5,935 nt of DNA from Micavibrio sp. (GTDB taxonomy: Bacteria > Pseudomonadota > Alphaproteobacteria > Micavibrionales > Micavibrionaceae). Within the stretch, counting starts at the first letter, position 1, and every line of letters begins with the position of its first letter. Below are positions 1-5,921 of this stretch, piece by piece. The notes under the pieces were generated by a model, which saw only the letters and a list, made by a program, of their open reading frames with translations, was not told where the DNA came from and made no database searches. Location: contig JAMONE010000230.1 of the NCBI GenBank assembly GCA_027066695.1, positions 1 through 5,935 on the forward strand, given 5' to 3'. The translations under genes were made by a program, and so were the position numbers.

Positions 1-329
1 TAACGCACCAAAGCTTGCCCAGTCTCGCCTTGCTGCGCCAATAATCCAGCAGCATTAATATTTGTCATGTCACGCAGCCCATTATGAAGATTTGGCAAAA
101 CTTCTATTAAATCCGCAGCATTATAATTTGTATTATCAGTAACACTTAGAAACAAATTTGTTTGCGCCGTATTCTTTGATATTTTCCATGAGCCATAACC
201 AGCATTAACCGCCGTTCCCAAAATTAAAATCAACAAAAAACCAATAAAAAACCCGCCATATTGTTTCCAGAGCTTTTCTATACGCTCTTGTTTCATTGCT
301 TCGTCTACTTCGACAAAAATATTGCTCAT
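1..329 (-). CDS. TPR/YfgM-like single-pass inner-membrane protein, N-terminal part (runs off the left edge)
   Basis: The reverse strand reads 109 codons from an ATG at 327-329 to the window edge with no stop, so the C-terminal part is missing. The protein begins MSNIFVEVDEAMKQERIEKL, followed by a short basic/aromatic stretch and one strong hydrophobic helix at about residues 26-41, then a soluble region of helical character (about 50-109). This N-in, single-helix, periplasmic layout and the 'I-F-x-E-V-D-E...R-x-E-K-L-W' opening match the alphaproteobacterial tetratricopeptide-like family related to YfgM, which in other alphaproteobacteria sits just upstream of bamB and der. YfgM-type proteins act in the periplasm with the Sec/BAM envelope-assembly machinery; that role here is inference. 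A ribosome-binding site AAGGG lies 7 bases before the ATG and supports the start. It follows the thioredoxin-like gene in the same direction after 73 bp and may be cotranscribed. The visible part contains no complete TPR motif, so the family call rests on the N-terminus. Confidence 0.72.
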   Translation of the reverse strand, partial: MSNIFVEVDEAMKQERIEKLWKQYGGFFIGFLLILILGTAVNAGYGSWKISKNTAQTNLFLSVTDNTNYNAADLIEVLPNLHNGLRDMTNINAAGLLAQQGETGQALVR

Positions 330-336
330 GGCTATG

Positions 337-341
337 CCCTT
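337..341 (-). promoter_or_regulatory. Ribosome-binding site of the TPR/YfgM-like gene
   Basis: On the reverse strand AAGGG stands 7 bases before the ATG at 329. It is the only good Shine-Dalgarno match nearby and fixes the start of the partial gene. Confidence 0.6.
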
Positions 342-402
342 AAATAATAATTTATGAATGAAGACATCATAATCATATTTCCACATTAGGCTAGTATTTT
401 GT

Positions 403-957
403 TTATGTTTTCCACTTTATAGAGCATCCCATAGATGGGTTTTGCAACGCTTGAACTGCGTTTTTATCTTTTATTTCAAGCATGGCATTTAAAAGCTCTG
501 GAGTAGTGCTTTCATCGGCAGCTTTATTTGCCGCGCTATCGAGCCTTCCACGGTAATTCAGCTTTCCATTTTTATTAAAGCCAAAGAAATCTGGCGTACA
601 TACCGCGCCATAAGCTTTGGCAATTTCTTGTGTTTCATCAATAAGATAGGGGAAGGTGAAATTATTATCAGAAGAAAAAATCTTCATATTATCGAAGGAA
701 TCTGCGCCATATGCATCCGTATCATTACTCATGATGGCTACGCATCCAATCCCATGATTTTCAAGGGCTGCGCATGTTTTAACCAAGCGATCTATAATCG
801 CAATAACATATGGGCAGTGATTACATATAAACATCACTAGCAATCCATGCTCACCCATACAATCATTTAGCGAATATATATTCCCGTCAATATTTTTCAA
901 AGAAAAATCAGGCGCATTAAAGCCATCAATTTTCTCAGGTGTATGCATCAAAACCAT
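403..957 (-). CDS. Thioredoxin-fold PRX-like protein (AhpC/TSA-like, CxxC type)
   Basis: A 184-residue cytoplasmic protein with no signal peptide. The N-terminus (about 10-32, with APDFSL and a following DG) is the usual opening of the AhpC/TSA-redoxin fold. Next comes the strand-plus-active-site segment MFICNHCPYV with C45 and C48 forming a CxxC pair. Later signatures are the segment around AVCTPDFF (C120, with the proline typical of the cis-Pro region), the YRGRLD strand (about 135-140) and the C-terminal PSMGCSIKWK (C178). This combination (CNHCPYV, TPDFF, YRGRLD, GCSIKWK end) is characteristic of the PRX_like1 group of thioredoxin-family proteins, of about 180-200 residues, so the gene looks complete. 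The family is presumed to act in thiol-disulfide exchange or peroxide defence, but its substrate is not established. M1 is preferred over M4 because AAGGA lies 9 bases before M1. The gene diverges from the small plus-strand gene 42 bp away. Confidence 0.9.
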   Translation of the reverse strand: MVLMHTPEKIDGFNAPDFSLKNIDGNIYSLNDCMGEHGLLVMFICNHCPYVIAIIDRLVKTCAALENHGIGCVAIMSNDTDAYGADSFDNMKIFSSDNNFTFPYLIDETQEIAKAYGAVCTPDFFGFNKNGKLNYRGRLDSAANKAADESTTPELLNAMLEIKDKNAVQALQNPSMGCSIKWKT

Positions 958-966
958 GGTATTCTT

Positions 967-971
967 TCCTT
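967..971 (-). promoter_or_regulatory. Ribosome-binding site deciding the start of the PRX-like gene
   Basis: The reverse strand reads AAGGA 9 bases before the ATG at 957. The next in-frame ATG (946-948) would be about 18 bases away, so the first ATG is favoured. Confidence 0.55.
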
Positions 972-973
972 TT

Positions 974-979
974 TATAAT
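974..979 (+). promoter_or_regulatory. Candidate -10 box (TATAAT) for the small plus-strand gene
   Basis: A perfect TATAAT lies 20 bases before the ATG at 1000, so a transcript would have a leader of only about 14 bases. No good -35 hexamer is seen at 16-18 bases upstream, where the sequence is already the start of the divergent PRX-like gene. In AT-rich DNA such boxes arise by chance, hence the low confidence. Confidence 0.3.
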
Positions 980-999
980 TAATTTGTTACAATGAATAT

Positions 1000-1335
1000 A
1001 TGACATTTGAAGTAATTCACAATATTGAATTTTCTAAATCTTCTGGTTTTAGCTCAACACAATTCAAAAAGCTGGATCAGCTATATTGTTTGGCGGCATC
1101 CAACAAAACCCTAACATATCGCACAGTAGATTGTGATTTTGATGAGGGCGTTGCCACTTACACTTATTATAAGTCAGAATACCAATCCCCATATTTGCAA
1201 TTTATTATAAGACAAGTAGGGCCGCGCACCACTATGTTTGAGCTGTTTAAGCAAGGCAAAGGACGCATTGTTAAGTCAGGTGTTTTTGATCGTGCATATG
1301 AGCGGCTAAGCAAAGAAATAGGCGCATTAAATTAG
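1000..1335 (+). CDS. Small hypothetical protein, 111 residues, function unknown
   Basis: I do not recognise this protein. It has 111 residues, no signal peptide and no membrane helix, so it is likely cytoplasmic. The central and C-terminal part alternates hydrophobic and polar residues as in beta strands (around TYRTVDCDF, ATYTYYKSEY, YLQFIIRQV and TMFELFKQGKGRIV, about residues 39-95) and ends in an amphipathic helix (FDRAYERLSKEIGAL). Two cysteines (C30, C45) are not arranged as a known metal or redox motif. Reasons to think it real: full-length open frame, coherent secondary-structure pattern, divergent placement with a TATAAT upstream, and no larger overlapping frame. Against it: no clear Shine-Dalgarno sequence before the ATG. 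It lies 72 bp before the L,D-transpeptidase gene on the same strand, so the two might share a transcript. Confidence 0.7.
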   Translation: MTFEVIHNIEFSKSSGFSSTQFKKLDQLYCLAASNKTLTYRTVDCDFDEGVATYTYYKSEYQSPYLQFIIRQVGPRTTMFELFKQGKGRIVKSGVFDRAYERLSKEIGALN

Positions 1336-1407
1336 GGGCTGTCTATTTCATTTACTTATATGATATGATTTGTTTTTATTTTATCGAATGACAGGCAAAC
1401 CATAGAC

Positions 1408-2394
1408 ATGTTATCAGCTTTTTCAAAATTCAGCATTTATGCATTAGCAGCAATCGCTGGCGCGTGTATATCAACGCCCTCATTTGCAGAATATAAGGAT
1501 AATTATGTTGGCGATATGCAGACATATATTGCTGTTTACGAGGATACTCTTGTTCATCTTGCACGCAAGCATGGACTTGGCTTTGTCGAGGTAAGAGCCG
1601 CCAACCCGACGCTTGACCCGTGGATACCGGGCGCAGGCGCAAAAATTATTTTGCCAAAGCGTCACCTGCTACCCGATGCTAAGCGTGAAGGGCTTGTTAT
1701 TAATCTACCCGAAATGCGTATTTATGGCTTTTTGAACGGTAATAATGCGCCATTTACTTATCCTCTAGGAATTGGCCGCGAGGGGTTGGGCACTCCTATT
1801 GGTAAGACTACGATTGTACGGAAAAAAGAAAAGCCAACATGGCGACCAACGCGGCGCATGCGTGATGAAGACCCTAAGCTTAAGGCTGTTGTCCCGCCTG
1901 GGCCAGATAACCCGCTGGGAACACACGCGCTATATCTTGGTTGGCCGACATACGCCATTCATGGAACTACTAAACCATATGGCATAGGACGTAGGGTAAG
2001 CAGTGGCTGTATACGCATGTATCCAGAAAATATTATAAAATTATTTGAGCAAGTTCCCATTGGCACAAAAGTAAATGTTATAAATCAACCAGTTAAAGTC
2101 GCATGGATCGGTAATGAGCTATATTTAGAAGCTCACCCTGAAATGGGTCAAGCCATAAATATGGAAGAAAATGGCACAACAAAGCATAAAAAAATTAGTG
2201 ATGAGCAGCTAGCTCTTATTAATGATAAAGCGGGAAGATACAGCCATTTACTGAATTGGCCACGTATTCGCACTGCTATGCGTGAACGTAATGGCTATCC
2301 AGTGCGAATTGCTAAATATTTTGATGATATTATTCAAAAAGAGTCAGGTGATACAGCAAAAATAAAGACCACCGCTGATAACTCTTCATTATAA
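1408..2394 (+). CDS. Secreted L,D-transpeptidase (YkuD / ErfK-YbiS family) with LysM-like N-terminal region
   Basis: A 328-residue exported protein. Residues 1-27 form a Sec signal peptide (K7, hydrophobic core about 8-22, cleavage after SFA27). Residues about 38-85 resemble a LysM-type peptidoglycan-binding segment: 'DTLVHLARKHGLGFVEVRAANPTL' followed by a proline/glycine turn and 'KIILPKRHLLP'. The YkuD catalytic domain spans about 95-222 and ends in the signature with H185 (HGT), S199, G200, C201, I202 and R203; C201 is the predicted acyl-enzyme nucleophile. The C-terminal tail (about 225-328) carries the usual 'G-N-E-L-Y-L-E-A-H-P' strand and a charged, helical end. Length and order match full-length ErfK/YbiS/YcfS/YnhG proteins. 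The family forms 3-3 cross-links between DAP residues or attaches proteins to peptidoglycan in the periplasm; which of these applies cannot be told from sequence. No strong Shine-Dalgarno precedes the ATG, but the signal peptide begins correctly there. Confidence 0.94.
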   Translation: MLSAFSKFSIYALAAIAGACISTPSFAEYKDNYVGDMQTYIAVYEDTLVHLARKHGLGFVEVRAANPTLDPWIPGAGAKIILPKRHLLPDAKREGLVINLPEMRIYGFLNGNNAPFTYPLGIGREGLGTPIGKTTIVRKKEKPTWRPTRRMRDEDPKLKAVVPPGPDNPLGTHALYLGWPTYAIHGTTKPYGIGRRVSSGCIRMYPENIIKLFEQVPIGTKVNVINQPVKVAWIGNELYLEAHPEMGQAINMEENGTTKHKKISDEQLALINDKAGRYSHLLNWPRIRTAMRERNGYPVRIAKYFDDIIQKESGDTAKIKTTADNSSL

Positions 2395-2452
2395 AATTAT
2401 TGGCGTTGGTTGCGTTAATGTATAGTATTTTAATTAAGAGCAAGCCAGCACC

Positions 2453-2486
2453 TGTCATCTCGAACATGTTAGTGGAGAGATCTTAT
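2453..2486. repeat. Imperfect palindrome resembling a dispersed TGTCATCTCGA...GAGATC intergenic repeat
   Basis: Between the two convergent genes the sequence starts TGTCATCTCGAACATG and continues to GGAGAGATCTTAT. ATCTC (2457-2461) pairs with GAGAT (2477-2481), and the centre contains the palindrome AACATGTT (2463-2470). The outline (TGTCATCTCGA, short variable centre, GAGATC) resembles small palindromic repeats scattered between genes in several bacterial lineages; that recognition is from memory and only one copy is present here. The rest of the 195-bp spacer (2395-2589) contains no open frame and no clear terminator for either flanking gene. Confidence 0.45.
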
Positions 2487-2589
2487 ACCAATTAGGATTC
2501 ATAGAATGATGTTATCCATGGAAAAGCTGTGATAGATTGGACGATTTTGTACTATTATTAACCTAAACTACTATATAATGAGTTAAATA

Positions 2590-3600
2590 TTACTTACTTT
2601 TAATAAGCAACTCTGCGATTTGCACGGTATTGAGAGCTGCGCCTTTGCGAAGGTTATCGGATACGCACCAGAAATTAAGACCGTTTTCAACGCTGATATC
2701 CTCGCGAATACGTGAAACATAGACATCGTCTTCGCCCTGCACTTCTTGCTGGGTTACATATTCAAGCTCTTCATTATCAAGATCGACAACTGTTATTCCT
2801 TCAAATTCGCGCATAGCGGCTCTCGCCTGCGCAGCAGAAAACTCATTTTCCAGCTCAACATTAATCATTTCGGCGTGACCGACAAACACAGGAACACGTA
2901 CGCATGACGCACAAACTTTAATTGATGAGCCAAGAATTTTCTTTGTCTCGACAACCATTTTCCACTCTTCCTTAGTCATGCCATCATCCATAAACACATC
3001 GATTTGCGGAATAGCATTAAAAGCGATTTGCTTTGGATATACAGACGGAGCAATAGTATTATTCATATAAACGCTCTTCGTTTGGTTGAATAGCTCATCC
3101 ATTGCCACTCTGCCTGATCCTGATACGGATTGGTAGGTGCTTACTACTACACGTTTTATTTTGGCGGCATCATGCAATGGCTTTAACGCCACCACCATTT
3201 GTATGGTAGAGCAATTAGGATTGGCAATTATCCCGCTTTTTGTGTGATCTTTGATAGCTTCAGGGTTAACTTCAGGCACTATCAAAGGCACATCGGGGAA
3301 CATGCGGAAGTGGCTGGTGTTATCAATAACAACTGCGCCTGCTTTTGCAGCTATCGGTGAATATTTTGCAGATATTGCGCCGCCTGGTGAGGATAAAACA
3401 ATATCCACGCCTTTAAAATCGAACTTGGCAAGGTCTTGAACCTTAAGGTTTTTATCACCAAAGGATACTTCTTTGCCTATTGAGCGTTCGGACGCTAATG
3501 CTATTACGTCATCCACGGGGAAATTACGCTCATGCAAAATATTGAGCATCTCATGCCCGACATTACCTGTTGCTCCAACAACTGCGATTTTATAGCCCAT
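2590..3600 (-). CDS. asd: Aspartate-semialdehyde dehydrogenase
   Basis: This cytoplasmic enzyme reduces L-4-aspartyl phosphate to L-aspartate 4-semialdehyde with NADPH, the branch point to lysine/meso-diaminopimelate, threonine and methionine. The 336-residue length is normal for the family. The N-terminal dinucleotide-binding fold begins with KIAVVGATGNVG (glycines G9, G12, G15), followed by SSPGG (about 70-74). The catalytic cysteine is C130 in NPNCST. Q157 (TYQSVSGSG), R235 and H242 (R-V-P-V-x-V-G-H) keep exactly the spacings of the catalytic and substrate-binding residues of characterised enzymes (27 residues from Cys to Gln, 7 from Arg to His). The C-terminus returns to the NADP domain with NLRKGAALNT. 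A strong AGAGGAG ribosome-binding site supports the ATG at 3600. The gene diverges from the hybrid kinase across 143 bp and converges with the L,D-transpeptidase, so it is probably monocistronic within this window. Confidence 0.97.
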   Translation of the reverse strand: MGYKIAVVGATGNVGHEMLNILHERNFPVDDVIALASERSIGKEVSFGDKNLKVQDLAKFDFKGVDIVLSSPGGAISAKYSPIAAKAGAVVIDNTSHFRMFPDVPLIVPEVNPEAIKDHTKSGIIANPNCSTIQMVVALKPLHDAAKIKRVVVSTYQSVSGSGRVAMDELFNQTKSVYMNNTIAPSVYPKQIAFNAIPQIDVFMDDGMTKEEWKMVVETKKILGSSIKVCASCVRVPVFVGHAEMINVELENEFSAAQARAAMREFEGITVVDLDNEELEYVTQQEVQGEDDVYVSRIREDISVENGLNFWCVSDNLRKGAALNTVQIAELLIKSK

Positions 3601-3608
3601 TTCAAATA

Positions 3609-3615
3609 CTCCTCT
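3609..3615 (-). promoter_or_regulatory. Strong ribosome-binding site of asd
   Basis: AGAGGAG on the reverse strand, 8 bases before the asd ATG at 3600. It is one of the two strongest Shine-Dalgarno matches in the window and suggests efficient translation. Confidence 0.75.
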
Positions 3616-3643
3616 AGTTTTTAAAAACGCGTAATTTTCCGCG

Positions 3644-3661
3644 AGCTTGCAGTCGCAAGCT
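3644..3661. repeat. Perfect inverted repeat (7-bp arms, 4-base loop) between asd and the kinase gene
   Basis: AGCTTGC (3644-3650) and GCAAGCT (3655-3661) are perfect inverted arms around AGTC. The hairpin lies 43 bases before the asd start, so it could be an operator or a structure in the asd leader. No run of U follows on either strand, so it does not look like an intrinsic terminator. Confidence 0.4.
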
Positions 3662-3687
3662 TTATAGTGTTTATGAAATTAATAAAC

Positions 3688-3704
3688 TGTGATAGTCTAT
3701 CGCA
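3688..3704. promoter_or_regulatory. Dyad-symmetric site, possible operator in the asd/kinase divergent region
   Basis: TGTGATAG, a single T, then CTATCGCA form an 8-bp inverted repeat with one mismatch, centred at 3696. Single-base-centred dyads of this size are typical of dimeric repressor or activator sites. It lies 40-56 bases upstream of the kinase ATG and just before the TATATA-like sequence at 3707-3714, so it could control the kinase promoter. No specific regulator can be named. Confidence 0.3.
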
Positions 3705-3743
3705 CCTATATATAGCAAGCATTCTTTATAAAAACTTCGAATC

Positions 3744-5678
3744 ATGACATCAAAAAAACCACATAAAACAGTAGCAGAATTAGAAAAAGCAATTGAGCAA
3801 GCCGATGCAATAGCAGCGCAGAAATCTAATTTTCTGGCTACTATGAGCCATGAGATAAGAACGCCGATGCAAACTATCTATGGTTTGCTTGAGTTGATCG
3901 CGCTGGAAAAGCCGTCAGAGAATGTTGCCTCTATGGTCAAAACAGCGCAAAGCGCATCCAGCTCGCTACTTGAAATTCTTGATGATGTTTTGGATGTTGC
4001 GAAAATGGACGCGGACGCGATGGAGCTGGATATACTGGAAGTTCCTGTGCGCTTGCTTGTGCGCGGTATGTTAGAGGCTCTGTCAGTTAAGGTTCGCGGG
4101 GCGCATGTGACGCTGATTGACGATATCGGCACGGATGTCCCATTTGTTGTTAAGGGCGACCCTAAACGTTTACGTCAGGTTTTAATGAATTTATGCGGTA
4201 ATGCTTTGAAATTCACTCATGAAGGAAAAGTTACGGTGCGCGTTAGCACAAAAGTGCAGCATATTAAAAACTTTAAACATGGGCTGGGCTTGCGCTTTGA
4301 GGTTATTGATACAGGAATTGGCATGGACGGGCAAACCTGTAACAAGCTGTTCAGCTCTTTCACGCAAGCAGATAGCTCGACCTCGCGTAAATATGGCGGT
4401 ACAGGGCTTGGGCTGTCTATTGCGAAAAAGCTGGTTAAACTTATGGACGGTGAAATCGGCGTTATAAGTGCGCAGGGGAGTGGCTCTGTTTTTTGGTTCG
4501 AAATCCCTACCGAAGAGGTTAGCACAGATCAAAGCACGGTTGATTTGCCTGACCTTGTCGGTATTTCAGTATTGTCAGTGGAAGATCACCCGCAAGGGGC
4601 AAAGGAAATTCTGACCTCGCTGCGTTCTATGGGCGCAAAAGTAGAAAGCTGTGGCACGTATGCTCAAGGGCTGAAACTTGCCAAGGCTCACCCCTATGAT
4701 GTTGCTGTAATTGATCAGGGCTTGCCCGATGGTCTGGGGCTTGATTTAATCCGCGAGATACAAAAACTGCGCCCGTTCATGGGCATTGTCATGTATACGG
4801 TTCGTGATGATATCGGGCTATCACATAGCTTACATTCGCTGGGCGCAGCTTATCTAACAAAGCCCGCTAGCCGTGCAGGTCTGGGGGAAGCCGTCAAGAA
4901 CTCGGCGCGGCAACATGTCGGAATTATTGATGGGCCTACACGTTTATTAATTGCCGAAGATACGCCAAGTGTTCGCGATATTTTAAAACGCCAATTAGAT
5001 AATCTCGGTGTCGGTGCAGATTTTGTTGCTGACGGTAAACAAGCATTAGAAGCACTGAAAAGCGGTAGATACGGCATATTATTCACTGATTTGCATATGC
5101 CAGAAGTTGACGGCTATGAGTTAACTAAAATAGTGCGTCAAAAGGAAGAGGGTACGGATAAGCATTTCCCCATCATCTCATTAACCGCAGATGTGCAAAT
5201 GTCACAGCGCGAGACATATACTCGTCATGGCTTTGATGAATGCTTGTTAAAGCCTGTATCATTGGGGCAGCTACGTGGCTTGCTTATCAGGTGGCGTTTG
5301 CTGGATGAAAGCAATATAAATAAAGAAGATAGCGGCAATGAGATAGAGTTAGAAGTTGAAGATGAATTATCAATAGATCGTGCATGCTTAATAAGAAATA
5401 TTGGTGCAATAGATGAAAACACGATTGAAATGATGGAAATGTTTGTTGATATGACATCTCCTATAATTGCAAAGATAAAAGACGAAAACGACCATAATGC
5501 CCTATCCGAGCTTGGCCATAGCCTAAAGGGCGCGGCGCGTTCTGCTTGTTGTAATATGTTGGGTGATTTGGCGTCTAGGCTTCAAGACGATGCGCATGGA
5601 AATAAGAATTGCACCATCGTGGTTGAAGATATAATCAAAGAATTTGAAAAAGTTAAGGTGGATATTAAGGCTTTGTAG
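3744..5678 (+). CDS. Soluble hybrid histidine kinase: HisKA-HATPase-REC-REC-HPt, no sensor domain
   Basis: A 644-residue cytoplasmic phosphorelay protein. After a short charged helix (1-25) comes HisKA (about 26-92) with the phospho-acceptor H36 in SHEIRTP. The ATPase domain (about 135-256) has the N box with N153, the G1 box DTGIGM (D189) and the G2 box GGTGLGLSI (from G218). REC1 (about 273-388) has E280/D281, phospho-acceptor D324, T352 and K373. REC2 (about 400-515) has E405/D406, D449 in TDLHMP, T481 and K503. The C-terminal HPt domain (about 540-644) has H592 in GHSLKGAA. All relay residues are therefore present (His-Asp-Asp-His). There is no membrane helix, PAS, GAF or HAMP domain; an in-frame TAA at 3729-3731 shows that no sensor is fused upstream. 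No good Shine-Dalgarno precedes the ATG. It resembles the cytoplasmic half of BarA/TodS-type hybrids. The stop codon overlaps a strong ribosome-binding site for a now-missing gene, possibly its output partner. Confidence 0.95.
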   Translation: MTSKKPHKTVAELEKAIEQADAIAAQKSNFLATMSHEIRTPMQTIYGLLELIALEKPSENVASMVKTAQSASSSLLEILDDVLDVAKMDADAMELDILEVPVRLLVRGMLEALSVKVRGAHVTLIDDIGTDVPFVVKGDPKRLRQVLMNLCGNALKFTHEGKVTVRVSTKVQHIKNFKHGLGLRFEVIDTGIGMDGQTCNKLFSSFTQADSSTSRKYGGTGLGLSIAKKLVKLMDGEIGVISAQGSGSVFWFEIPTEEVSTDQSTVDLPDLVGISVLSVEDHPQGAKEILTSLRSMGAKVESCGTYAQGLKLAKAHPYDVAVIDQGLPDGLGLDLIREIQKLRPFMGIVMYTVRDDIGLSHSLHSLGAAYLTKPASRAGLGEAVKNSARQHVGIIDGPTRLLIAEDTPSVRDILKRQLDNLGVGADFVADGKQALEALKSGRYGILFTDLHMPEVDGYELTKIVRQKEEGTDKHFPIISLTADVQMSQRETYTRHGFDECLLKPVSLGQLRGLLIRWRLLDESNINKEDSGNEIELEVEDELSIDRACLIRNIGAIDENTIEMMEMFVDMTSPIIAKIKDENDHNALSELGHSLKGAARSACCNMLGDLASRLQDDAHGNKNCTIVVEDIIKEFEKVKVDIKAL

Positions 5679-5682
5679 GAGG
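5677..5682 (+). promoter_or_regulatory. Orphan ribosome-binding site of a gene lost downstream of the kinase
   Basis: A perfect AGGAGG overlaps the kinase stop codon TAG (5676-5678) and is followed 2 bases later by ATG (5685-5687) and GTG (5687-5689). The ATG is followed directly by TGA, and the GTG frame closes after 16 codons at 5735-5737. The site therefore looks like the translational-coupling signal of a second operon gene whose coding part has been displaced by insertion-sequence DNA. The identity of that gene cannot be seen here. Confidence 0.5.
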
Positions 5683-5687
5683 TGATG

Positions 5688-5721
5688 TGACTACACTATT
5701 CTGGACAGAAAATGTACGAAG
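5688..5721. mobile_element. Possible IS end remnant between the kinase operon and the IS3 fragment
   Basis: The 34 bases starting TGACTACACTATTCTGGACA belong neither to the kinase gene nor clearly to the next element. They begin with TG and have GGACA about 16 bases in, which is the general look of an IS3-family terminal inverted repeat. If so, an IS end sits immediately behind the start codon of the lost gene. No transposase sequence is left, and this could instead be a short piece of the original gene. Confidence 0.25.
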
Positions 5722-5838
5722 TGATATGCCCCTATAAAGTAGGACACCTTGTATGATAAAAAACAGAAGCAAGGAGATTAAGTTATGTCACAAGGTTATT
5801 ACACGGAAGAATTCAAGCGCGATGCGGTTACTCAAGTC
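5722..5838 (+). mobile_element. Left-end fragment of an IS3-family insertion sequence
   Basis: The fragment starts with TGATATGCCCCTATAAAG and then GTAGGACACC, the shape of an IS3-family left inverted repeat (TG start, C-rich block, GGACA about 20 bases in). It is followed, after a short leader, by AAGGAG and the first codons of an orfA-type transposase gene. The element is cut at 5838, where an IS21-like end begins; the remainder may lie beyond the IS21-like insertion outside the window. The exact outer boundary is a judgement from the repeat's appearance, since the right inverted repeat and the target duplication are not visible. Confidence 0.65.
5785..5838 (+). pseudogene. IS3-family transposase orfA, first 18 codons, interrupted
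   Basis: The reading frame starts at ATG 5785, 8 bases after AAGGAG (5771-5776), and encodes MSQGYYTEEFKRDAVTQV. This is the standard beginning of IS3-family OrfA proteins (Y-T-x-E-F-K-x-x-A-V), whose N-terminal part is a helix-turn-helix DNA-binding domain of about 90-100 residues. After V18 the frame enters the end of an IS21-like element and reaches a TAA at 5842-5844, so only the very start is present and no working transposase can be made from it. The break coincides exactly with the TG at 5839, which points to insertion rather than to point mutation. Confidence 0.75.
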
Positions 5839-5845
5839 TGTTAAC

Positions 5846-5865
5846 GCGCGTGCAATATTGACCCA
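5846..5865 (+). repeat. IS21-type terminal repeat, copy 1
   Basis: GCGCGTGCAATATTGACCCA, the outer copy of a putative transposase-binding repeat. It differs from copy 2 at three positions. Confidence 0.65.
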
Positions 5866-5879
5866 TTAGATGGGTAAAA

Positions 5880-5899
5880 GCGCGTCTAAAATTGACCCA
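5880..5899 (+). repeat. IS21-type terminal repeat, copy 2
   Basis: GCGCGTCTAAAATTGACCCA, the inner copy in the same orientation, 34 bases after copy 1. Seventeen of 20 bases are the same, including the GCGCGT start and ATTGACCCA end. Confidence 0.65.
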
Positions 5900-5921
5900 C
5901 CTTATGGTGTTTGATTTGAGA

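Noticed and set aside
628..840. Plus-strand open frame of 70 codons
   Set aside because: It is antisense to the PRX-like gene, whose protein carries clear family motifs.
1341..1407. GTCTAT (1341-1346) and ATAGAC (1402-1407) as a leader stem of the L,D-transpeptidase gene
   Set aside because: A 6-bp pairing across 55 bases of AT-rich DNA is expected by chance and has no supporting inner helix.
2527..2535. CTGTGATAG, also found at 3687-3695, on both sides of asd
   Set aside because: A 9-base match shared by two AT-rich spacers is weak; the copy at 2527 lacks the dyad partner and follows the gene instead of preceding it.
2574..2579. Perfect TATAAT between the convergent genes
   Set aside because: It would drive transcription antisense to asd, no -35 hexamer stands at the right distance, and such hexamers are expected by chance in AT-rich spacer DNA.
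4191..4532. Minus-strand open frames of 102-113 codons inside the kinase gene
   Set aside because: They are shadows of the ATPase-domain coding sequence, which has all its conserved boxes in the plus frame; the shadow products have no recognisable features.
5687..5737. GTG-started 16-codon frame after AGGAGG as a small gene
   Set aside because: It runs from the possible IS remnant into the IS3-type left end, so it is more likely the accidental fusion left by insertion than a selected small protein.
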